Positions 18,501 through 24,235 of a stretch of DNA of 37,269 nt are shown one piece after another; position 1 is the stretch's first letter; the number at the start of each line of letters is the position of its first letter. This DNA comes from Novosphingobium sp. GTDB lineage: Bacteria; Pseudomonadota; Alphaproteobacteria; Sphingomonadales; Sphingomonadaceae. The stretch lies in contig JAQWKP010000340.1 in the NCBI GenBank assembly GCA_029247785.1, positions 1 through 37,269 of the forward strand, written 5' to 3'. The notes under the pieces are model-generated. The model ran no database searches. It saw nothing but the letters and a program-made list of their open reading frames with translations, and was not told the DNA's origin. The position numbers were made by a program, and so were the translations under genes.

Positions 18501-19711
18501 AGATGCGCGGCGAATATATGTTCGTTGCCGAAGGCAAGGGCGGTTTGCACGTCTATGATATTGCCTCGGTCGGCAACAAGGGCATTTCCGACCCGGTCTT
18601 CAGCGCGCCTTTCTCCCCGCTCGGCCATGACACTCGGGTCAAGACCAGCAATGCCACCTGTATGGCGCTTGCAACTAACCAGCCTGTCGCACCCGACCGT
18701 AGTCGCGCCATGGATGCCACCGAGATGATGGACAGCGACGGCAATCCGATCATCCAGGAAGACGGCACTCCGCTGACTTTGCTTGAGGCCAACCAGGAGC
18801 AGAAATTTCTGCCGATTTATGATTACGCTGTCATCACTGACAGTGAAGAGGGCCTGATCCTTGTCGACATCAACACCATGGCGGACGGCGAATTCCGCAA
18901 CAACAAGCTCAAGCGTGCGGCGACCTGGAATCCAGACAAAGTACTCGCGGGCGCGCGCCACATCACCCTGGCCGGCGAAATCGCTTACGTCACTGCAAAT
19001 GCCGGACTCGTCGTTGTCGACCTCACCGACCCGCTCAATCCCGTGCTCGCCTCGGTCCAACCGCTAAGAGATGCCCGCGCAAGCGCAGTGCAGTTCCGCT
19101 ACCTTTGGGTGACAGACGCTGAGGGATTAAAGCTGTTCGACGTTACTGATCTGCGCAGACCGGTCGCCGTTCCATCGGGCACGGTCTCGCTAGCCGACGC
19201 GCGCCGAATCTATCTCGCGCGCACCTACGCATATGTCGCTGCGAAGCAGGACGGGTTGGTGATCGTCGACGTAACTCAACCTGGATCGCCGAATATATAC
19301 GAGAAGGTTACTCTGGGCGGACGGCTCAACGACGCCGAGGACGTGATCGTCGGTTCGACAAACGCTACCCTCTTCGCATATGTCGCCGACGGCAGAAACG
19401 GACTCAAGGTCCTGCAGCTGACCTCGCCATCGACCCAGCCTAATTTCTACGGCTTCTCACCCGCGCCGAAACCGCAGCTAATCGCCTGGGCAAAAACGCC
19501 TTCGCCGGCGCGAGCGCTGTCCAAGGGGCTTGATCGTGACCGGGCGGTCGATGAAACAGGCGGCCAAATGGCTATCTTTGGTCGCCTCGGATCGCGGCCC
19601 TTCACCCGACCGGAAATGGAAAAGCTGTTCCTCAACCGGCAGCGCGTGCCCTTCAAGGTCACCGACACAGTCGACATGTCGACATGGGTCCCGCTGCCCG
19701 CGCCGCAGTGA
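15548..19711 (+). CDS. Giant decaheme c-type cytochrome with C-terminal LVIVD-repeat domain
   Basis: A 1387-residue exported cytochrome. The signal peptide is RLLRFLLVLIAILMVAVPSAQILA. Ten CXXCH sites are visible: CLSCH and CTDCH near 60 and 82, CGACH near 160, CTSCH near 335, CMNCH near 432, CADCH and CKDCH near 604 and 631, CFTCH and CGGCH near 750 and 761, and CTDCH near 868. Between haems four and five is a His/Asp/Gly-rich insertion (residues about 377-422), and around 550 a DXDG-type acidic segment (RDRDGNLLDADGNIVDPDD) that may bind calcium. From about 970 to the end at least four LVIVD repeats occur (GLVVVDLTDPLNPVL, GLKLFDVTDLRRPV, GLVIVDVTQPGSPNI, GLKVLQL), which should form a beta-propeller. 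There is no lipobox. I infer a cell-surface or outer-membrane terminal cytochrome, with the propeller binding a partner or substrate. A catalytic multihaem enzyme is the alternative. Confidence 0.88.
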   Translation: MRLLRFLLVLIAILMVAVPSAQILASDDEMTVERDYSLVTAPPAPARQSVADVRMKSEGCLSCHVETDSASMHATPAVRLGCTDCHGGNATIKGNPELGFSHPDYVAARDAGHVLPKYPESWHFPTSANPKRGYTLLNKEAPEFVRFVNPGDYRIARESCGACHLPVIEAAERSLMASGAMLWGGAAYNNGIIPFKNYVLGEAYTREGEPAKIISPGSPAGTLTAEQQARGALAALYPLPRWNVIPPGDVFRVFERGGRNINSQFPEIGLPNPSGQIQRLEEPGRPDLKQSNRGPGTGLRVAIPALNIHKTRLNDPFTWFMGTNDQPGDYRSSGCTSCHVIYANDREPRHSLIYASLGRDGQTITKDPTIAAKLEPAQSNDHGDGQNAMPHDSDDRGKTPGHGDGHNSDGKAKEKGHPLQHIFTRAIPTAQCMNCHMHQPNVFVNPYLGYTMWDYESDAPKMWPGPENETPRPEGISDEEYQRVYKQQRFPTAEEVRAINERNPEAAAAKGLWGDIDFLRNVYDLNPELKDTQFADYHGHGWNFRAVLKRDRDGNLLDADGNIVDPDDPEKWRRKDEGKFVEVGKNPGKTVHMMDIHAEKGLQCADCHFAQDSHGNGLIYGEVANAVEIGCKDCHGTADAYPTLLTSGPAAPPTGNDLTLLRNPDGERRFEWREEPSGRRTLIQRSIIDPGLQWEVSLVRNSVDAASPDFNSKSARAKLISTAGADDGNYAFGPGITVENRAHKDDEMACFTCHLSWTTSCGGCHLPIEANWQTSMHHYEGETTRNFATYNPQVARDQMFQLGKHMTTKGSQVAPIRSTSALVLSSTNINRERIYVQQPPISSSGFSSQAFAPHFPHTVRKTETKACTDCHLSADEDNNAIMAQLLLLGTNFVNFVGINAWVGLDGGFEAIRVTEWDEPQAVLGSYLHRYAYPDYYRLHVEKNGRELKNWVRGKYFDGSASGETKAIEQFRNVVQGTRGAVGCLQMRGEYMFVAEGKGGLHVYDIASVGNKGISDPVFSAPFSPLGHDTRVKTSNATCMALATNQPVAPDRSRAMDATEMMDSDGNPIIQEDGTPLTLLEANQEQKFLPIYDYAVITDSEEGLILVDINTMADGEFRNNKLKRAATWNPDKVLAGARHITLAGEIAYVTANAGLVVVDLTDPLNPVLASVQPLRDARASAVQFRYLWVTDAEGLKLFDVTDLRRPVAVPSGTVSLADARRIYLARTYAYVAAKQDGLVIVDVTQPGSPNIYEKVTLGGRLNDAEDVIVGSTNATLFAYVADGRNGLKVLQLTSPSTQPNFYGFSPAPKPQLIAWAKTPSPARALSKGLDRDRAVDETGGQMAIFGRLGSRPFTRPEMEKLFLNRQRVPFKVTDTVDMSTWVPLPAPQ

Positions 19712-20334
19712 CCGGACAGGTGCCAGAGGAATTTCCTCCAGGCGCCTTTGCTCGGGTGGATGAAAGCGACGATTCCGCATTCTATTTCCCGCCGCGCCTT
19801 GTCACGCACATCGACGATCAGGCAATCGCAGCGCTGTCGGAGTTTTATGGCAAGACCCTGAATCCCGGCGAAACCGTACTCGACCTGATGTCGAGCTGGG
19901 TGAGCCATTTGCCGCCGGAATCGGATCTAGCAGAGGTCATCGGCCACGGCATGAACGAGGAGGAACTGGAGTCCAATCCGCGCCTCTCGCGCTGGTTCAT
20001 CCAGGACCTCAATCACGAAATCGCGCTGCCGCTGGACGCGGCAAGCTGCGATGCCGTGCTTTGCTGCGTCAGTGTCCAATATCTGCAGAGGCCGGTTGAG
20101 ATCTTTGCCGAGGTTCGCCGAATTCTTCGACGCGGCTCGCCATTCATCGTCAGCTATTCAAACCGCTGCTTTCCGACCAAAGCCGTAGCCATCTGGCGTT
20201 CTCTCGATACGCGCGGACACGCCTCGCTGGTCCATCGCTACCTTGACTGCGCTGGCTTCTCGGAAATCGATGTGCATGTGCTGGCGAACGGGATGAACGG
20301 TGATCCGCTCATTGCCGTTGCAGGCAGGGCATAG
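19708..20334 (+). CDS. Class I SAM-dependent methyltransferase-like protein
   Basis: About 208 residues resembling a known group of methyltransferase type 11 proteins. The SAM-binding first strand is VLDLMSSWVSHLP instead of the usual GXGXG pattern. Later strands are present in DAVLCCVSVQYLQRPVEIFAEVRRILRRGSPFIVSYSNR. The substrate is unknown. The ORF track begins at an ATG at 19684. I prefer the GTG at 19708, whose GTGA overlaps the stop of the decaheme gene by four bases, the coupling style used across this operon. A link to cytochrome function is not obvious; it could modify a small molecule or simply be carried along. The call as a methyltransferase fold is fairly safe, the exact start less so. 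Confidence 0.78.
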   Translation: MTGQVPEEFPPGAFARVDESDDSAFYFPPRLVTHIDDQAIAALSEFYGKTLNPGETVLDLMSSWVSHLPPESDLAEVIGHGMNEEELESNPRLSRWFIQDLNHEIALPLDAASCDAVLCCVSVQYLQRPVEIFAEVRRILRRGSPFIVSYSNRCFPTKAVAIWRSLDTRGHASLVHRYLDCAGFSEIDVHVLANGMNGDPLIAVAGRA

Positions 20335-20364
20335 GCCAAAAGCAGAGATCTGGAGGAAATAGTC

Positions 20365-20703
20365 ATGAACATTGCCGCAAGCCCCTGGTTACTCATGTTC
20401 ATAGCAATCGGAATCGAAGTGCTCGGCACGATGGCGCTCAAGATTTCCGACGGATTCGCTAAGTGGCACTGGGGTATGCTCGCAATATTGCTCTATGCGA
20501 TTTGCTTCTGGCTGCTAGCCCATGTCCTCAAGGCGATTCCGATCGGAATCACTTATGCAATCTGGTCGGGAGCTGGAATCGTGGCAATCACGGCCATCGG
20601 CTATATGTTCTTCAACGAACAACTCGGTTGGCTCCAACTGTTATTTATCGGGCTTGTGCTGATCGGCTGCGCTGGCTTGAGACTGACCACCAGCGTCGCC
20701 TGA
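20365..20703 (+). CDS. SMR family small multidrug efflux transporter (EmrE/QacE type)
   Basis: A 112-residue inner-membrane protein of the small multidrug resistance family, with four predicted helices. The essential membrane-embedded Glu is in AIGIEVLGTMALKISDGF in helix 1. The segment ITYAIWSGAGIVAI holds the conserved Tyr and Trp of the substrate site and matches the EmrE/QacE subtype better than the guanidinium exporter (SugE/Gdx) subtype. These proteins work as dual-topology dimers exporting quaternary ammonium and similar cations against protons. A strong GGAGG lies eight bases before the ATG. It follows the methyltransferase by 30 bases and ends only four bases from the stop of the convergent phosphodiesterase gene, so it closes the plus-strand operon. 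Confidence 0.93.
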   Translation: MNIAASPWLLMFIAIGIEVLGTMALKISDGFAKWHWGMLAILLYAICFWLLAHVLKAIPIGITYAIWSGAGIVAITAIGYMFFNEQLGWLQLLFIGLVLIGCAGLRLTTSVA

Positions 20704-20707
20704 CGCC

Positions 20708-21562
20708 TCAGCCAAGTCCCCGGCGCTCTTCGTCGATATGCTTGACGATTTCCTGCAGGGATTTGTCAAAGCGAGCGAAAACGCGGTGGTCATCGACGGC
20801 TTCGAAATGGGAGATCAGGCGTTCGCCATCCCAGTGATGCAATGCGTAAACCGGGTATTCGTCGGTAATCATTGCGCGCTTGTCAGGTTTTTTGGGGTTG
20901 ATAGGCCTCAAATCGAGAGCGACGAGCGGCGCGGTCGAGGCGCAGACTGTTAACGGCACTCCATTCCACAATGCGTGGATGTTGCGATGAAGGTGTCCGC
21001 TAAGGATCGCCTGAACTTGGCCATGACCGGCGATACTATCGGCAAACCTCTTCATCCAGGGCTCATTGGCGTTACCATCAAGCCAGCTGATTCCCGATTC
21101 GAACGGCGGATGATGCATCGCAATGATCGTCGGCGTATTCGGATGGGCGGCGAGCTCAGATTGCAGCCAGGCCGCACGAGCCTCACAGAATGCACCGCCA
21201 TGCCGCCCTGGCTCAAGCGTATCGAGCAGAAGGACCCGCGCGTCCTCGGCTTCGATCGCAAATTGGATGAAGCTCTCATTGCTGGGCGTGTCAGGAAAGG
21301 CGGCCAGCATGGCATCACGATCATCATGGTTGCCGACCATCGGCCAGACCGGAAACGGGCAGATATCAACAGCCTCGGCGAGTCGCTTATAGCTTGGAGC
21401 ATCGCCAAATTCGGTGAGATCGCCTGTCATCACGAGCGCGTCGGGTGCGTTGGGCGCATCGACAAGCCTCTGGATAACCGCCTCGAGGCGTTCCATGTTG
21501 TATTCGTCCGGGTTTCCCTGGTCAAAACCGATATGAACGTCAGTGATCTGTGCGATCAGCAA
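20708..21562 (-). CDS. Class III (CpdA-like) cyclic nucleotide phosphodiesterase-like metallophosphoesterase
   Basis: A 284-residue calcineurin-type metallophosphoesterase similar to the CpdA class III phosphodiesterases that hydrolyse 3',5'-cAMP. The dinuclear metal-site motifs are all intact: QITDVHIG at the N-terminus, MTGDLTEFG, MVGNHDD, AMHHPPF and LSGHLHRNIH. It has no signal peptide and should be cytosolic. The start codon is TTG, supported by a strong GGGGAG six bases upstream. It lies 54 bases after the FHA-decaheme stop on the same strand, making it the last gene of the operon that begins with the cyclic-nucleotide-binding oxidoreductase. That suggests it removes the ligand sensed by that enzyme. 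The family also contains enzymes acting on other phosphodiesters, so cAMP is likely but not proven. Confidence 0.87.
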   Translation of the reverse strand: MLIAQITDVHIGFDQGNPDEYNMERLEAVIQRLVDAPNAPDALVMTGDLTEFGDAPSYKRLAEAVDICPFPVWPMVGNHDDRDAMLAAFPDTPSNESFIQFAIEAEDARVLLLDTLEPGRHGGAFCEARAAWLQSELAAHPNTPTIIAMHHPPFESGISWLDGNANEPWMKRFADSIAGHGQVQAILSGHLHRNIHALWNGVPLTVCASTAPLVALDLRPINPKKPDKRAMITDEYPVYALHHWDGERLISHFEAVDDHRVFARFDKSLQEIVKHIDEERRGLG

Positions 21563-21616
21563 TCTATTCTCCCCACCTCGTTCCCTTATTCATTCGGGCA
21601 TCGTAGCGGCCGGCAA

Positions 21617-23356
21617 TCAGCCTTGTTCTTTGGCCCGAGAATTCCGCTTTCTGTCGGTTGTATCCACCGCTCCTTGTCCCGTCATGTGATAACCATGGCA
21701 CATAATACAACTCGACGGCACTTTTGCTTTCACCGTGTCTTCGCCGAGATGGCATTGACGGCAGTCCTTGATGCCTGGAAGCAGCAGGTCCTTTGCGCTG
21801 GTTGATGTTGGCGCCGCGTGGCAACTCGTGCAATCCTCTTGCTTATGGGCTGCGTGGTCAAACCAACCATGGTCCATGTACCGAGATACAAGTGTCACTG
21901 GCTGCACACCGATCTTGCCATCGGCGCGCGATGCGGGTCTGTGACATTCCCCACAAATTCCATCTTTCGACAAGGCTATCCCGACTTTCAATCCTTTCCA
22001 TGCCGCACCAGAGAAATTGAAATGATAGGGTCGGCCCTGCGCGTAATCGCCTGGCCGGCGGCGCGCTGAAATGGACTGCCGCCTGAAATCCCCCGCGCTT
22101 AGATCCGCGATCACCTGATCGACATCGCCATGCCTTAGCTTGCGGAAAATGCCACCAACCTGATCATAAGTCAGGCTGTGACAGGCCTCACAATCCCGCT
22201 CCATGTCGATTTTCTGGAAGCGAATTCCGTCCTCTGTCGGCCTGTGACAGTCCTTGCATTGCAGTCCGCCCGCGCCGTAACCGGCCTCACTGCCAATATT
22301 CGCCGCCATTCGCGCAACCCCGCCCTTTGTCCGGAGATGAAGTTTATGCGGAAATGTCAGGCCACTGTCTTCCCGCGGACGCCTGTCCAGCGAAACGCGG
22401 ACCGGCTTGCCGATGGTGGAATCGGTGATAATGGCCGGCGCGAACTGCGGATGCTGGCTACCGAAATCAACTGCTTCGCCGAGGCTGGTATCGGGCAAGT
22501 TCTCCTTGAGCATGCCATGGCAGTCTGCACAAAATGCCTGAGGCGCCGGCTCCATGAACCGATTGCCCTCATGCTCTGTATGGCAGTCCGCGCAGGCTCC
22601 CGGACCTTCCTTCCCAAATGCATGAGCGACGGACCGGAGGAGCTTAGTTCCCAGCGGCCTGCTTCCGTGTGCCGCGTCCAGCCGGGTTAAGTCGGCATGG
22701 TCATGCAGATCGGTGTGACAGGACTTGCAGGTTTCATCCCTCACCGATTCGAAAGCGCGAACATGGCAGGTTTCACACTGATCCTTCAGACCGTGATGGG
22801 CGAGGCTCAGATCGCCGGAGCTCCAGCTGGAATCGCCAATAACCTGCTGCTTGGCCTCGACATCGCGTGTGACGTGGCTGACGATCGGAACAGCAAGAAA
22901 CGACAAGAGTATGAATGCAGCCAGGGCCCACGACATGACGCGCTTGCTCGGCAGTACGCCCGCCAGCGAGAAGCCTAGCTTCTGTTCTAGATCGCCCGAC
23001 TTTGTGGCTGAGTCCTCGACCTGCCTGACAGTCAGCAGAACATCATCGGCGTCGGCAGAGATGGTGATGCGATATGTGCCGAAGCCGAGTTCGCCACCAC
23101 CGCTCCTATCAATTGTGGCTTGTGACGTTTCGACGCCGTCGAGCGAAAACCCCAGCGTGCCGGTCGCCTCGACACTTAGCCTGCCCCCCCCATGCTCAGT
23201 GATAGTCGCGTGCTGCGGCTCGATCGCGAGGTCGGGCAAGTGAATCCCATTCTCTGCCGCCCGTCCGACAGACACGCTCGATCCGGCATGTTCATAGTCT
23301 CGAACAATCTCGCGACCGGTAGCCGTGAACTCGACCGTCCTGAGTTTGAATGCCAT
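21617..23356 (-). CDS. FHA domain-TM-decaheme cytochrome c fusion
   Basis: A 579-residue fusion. Residues about 28-100 form an FHA-like domain (VSVGRAAENGIHLPDLAIEPQHATI), predicted cytosolic because no signal peptide precedes it. A single transmembrane helix (VMSWALAAFILLSFLAVPIV) spans about 140-160. The rest is periplasmic with ten CXXCH sites: CETCH, CKSCH, CADCH, CADCH, CKDCH, CEACH, CGECH, CTSCH, CRQCH and CIMCH, resembling cytochrome c3-type multihaem domains. Many extra His residues can act as distal ligands. In the FHA domain the first Arg of the phosphothreonine site (GR) is kept, but the usual Ser-Arg before the conserved His is Glu-Pro. The gene lies 15 bases after the membrane cytochrome-like gene and likely takes electrons from it. 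The FHA part may dock the cytosolic oxidoreductase. Confidence 0.88.
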   Translation of the reverse strand: MAFKLRTVEFTATGREIVRDYEHAGSSVSVGRAAENGIHLPDLAIEPQHATITEHGGGRLSVEATGTLGFSLDGVETSQATIDRSGGGELGFGTYRITISADADDVLLTVRQVEDSATKSGDLEQKLGFSLAGVLPSKRVMSWALAAFILLSFLAVPIVSHVTRDVEAKQQVIGDSSWSSGDLSLAHHGLKDQCETCHVRAFESVRDETCKSCHTDLHDHADLTRLDAAHGSRPLGTKLLRSVAHAFGKEGPGACADCHTEHEGNRFMEPAPQAFCADCHGMLKENLPDTSLGEAVDFGSQHPQFAPAIITDSTIGKPVRVSLDRRPREDSGLTFPHKLHLRTKGGVARMAANIGSEAGYGAGGLQCKDCHRPTEDGIRFQKIDMERDCEACHSLTYDQVGGIFRKLRHGDVDQVIADLSAGDFRRQSISARRRPGDYAQGRPYHFNFSGAAWKGLKVGIALSKDGICGECHRPASRADGKIGVQPVTLVSRYMDHGWFDHAAHKQEDCTSCHAAPTSTSAKDLLLPGIKDCRQCHLGEDTVKAKVPSSCIMCHGYHMTGQGAVDTTDRKRNSRAKEQG

Positions 23357-23371
23357 GCCCCCGCTCCCGTT

Positions 23372-24235
23372 CTACCAGTAGTAGAGCACGCTGATGACGT
23401 GCGCGAGAAGCGCGGCTATCAGTGCGATCGTCGCTGGAACGTGAATGTAGAGCCAAACCTCCAGCATTCCCCTTAGTCGCATCTGTCGCCGGATTCGTTC
23501 AAGCTGCGCCTTGCGCCGAACCATGAGCTTTTCGACCCGATCCATAGCGGTGTCGGAAGAATCAGAACCGGCCAGTCCCTCGATAGCAGCCTGCGTTGCA
23601 CAATCTGGATGGTTGCCGGATAGCCTTCGAAATAGGCCATGGTCGAGAGGATCTTCCGCAAGGGCCTCAAGCACAAGGTCGGCCTGCACCCGGGCAAGCG
23701 GCTGCGCTGCATCGTGGAGCTGACGATCGAGCGACGTGATGGCGTCAACCATTTGCCCTTGAGTCATTTCCTCCCGGTTGCTGCTGAGCGCGCTTGGCAA
23801 GGTCGCATACAAATAGGTCCCGAATACTCCTGACAGGATCACCAGCATCATCATGGCATAGGCTAAGGTATGTACGTTCCAGCCCAACTGAAAGCCGGTG
23901 TGCAGCGTGGCAATTACGATAAGCGAGAGCCCGAGATAAACATGGGCCGACGTCCAGGCTTTGAGCGACCAGTTGCCCTGCGTGATCATTCGCTTGCGAA
24001 TACCCAGAAGCGAAAGCCAGAGGATTAGAAGGGCTCCGATCGTACCCAGAATATAGCCGATCCAGCTCCCCCCGTTCGGGCGTGGCTCGACATCCGCCAA
24101 CAGGTAGGCAATCAATGATACGACGCTGGCGCCAAGCGCAATCTTCAGCCAACGAAAGCTCCTGTGACGCAGGAAGCTTTCATGGCTGCCCGGGCCGCCG
24201 CGCGCCCTGTTTGCAGTGTGAGGCTTGGTGGCCAT
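23372..24235 (-). CDS. Five-helix membrane protein, probable b-type cytochrome
   Basis: A 287-residue inner-membrane protein with about five hydrophobic helices, four in the first 150 residues and one at the C-terminus. Histidines suited to bind haem b sit in or next to helices: SAHVYLG, ATLHTGF and NVHTLAY in helices 3-4, and LYIHVPAT and LLAHVIS in the last helix. A charged cytosolic-looking loop of about 110 residues (SNREEMTQGQMVD to RIRRQMRLRG) lies between helices 4 and 5. I do not match it to a named family with certainty; cytochrome b561-like or ferric-reductase-like proteins are the nearest in layout. Its ATG overlaps the oxidoreductase stop by one base. It is placed to pass electrons from the cytosolic flavin/iron-sulfur protein to the FHA-decaheme. 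Confidence 0.75.
   Translation of the reverse strand: MATKPHTANRARGGPGSHESFLRHRSFRWLKIALGASVVSLIAYLLADVEPRPNGGSWIGYILGTIGALLILWLSLLGIRKRMITQGNWSLKAWTSAHVYLGLSLIVIATLHTGFQLGWNVHTLAYAMMMLVILSGVFGTYLYATLPSALSSNREEMTQGQMVDAITSLDRQLHDAAQPLARVQADLVLEALAEDPLDHGLFRRLSGNHPDCATQAAIEGLAGSDSSDTAMDRVEKLMVRRKAQLERIRRQMRLRGMLEVWLYIHVPATIALIAALLAHVISVLYYW

Noticed and set aside
17813-19060. 415-residue minus-strand ORF inside the giant decaheme gene
   Set aside because: Long antisense open frames are common in GC-rich DNA; the plus strand has haem and LVIVD motifs throughout and the antisense product resembles nothing.
10164-19711. Identification as an MtrCAB/OmcA or Pio system
   Set aside because: The haem counts and layout differ (pentaheme plus LVIVD decaheme), the barrel lacks the MtrB CXXC, and the decaheme has no lipobox.
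20975-21805. 276-residue plus-strand ORF opposite the phosphodiesterase
   Set aside because: The minus strand carries all metallophosphoesterase motifs; this is its shadow.
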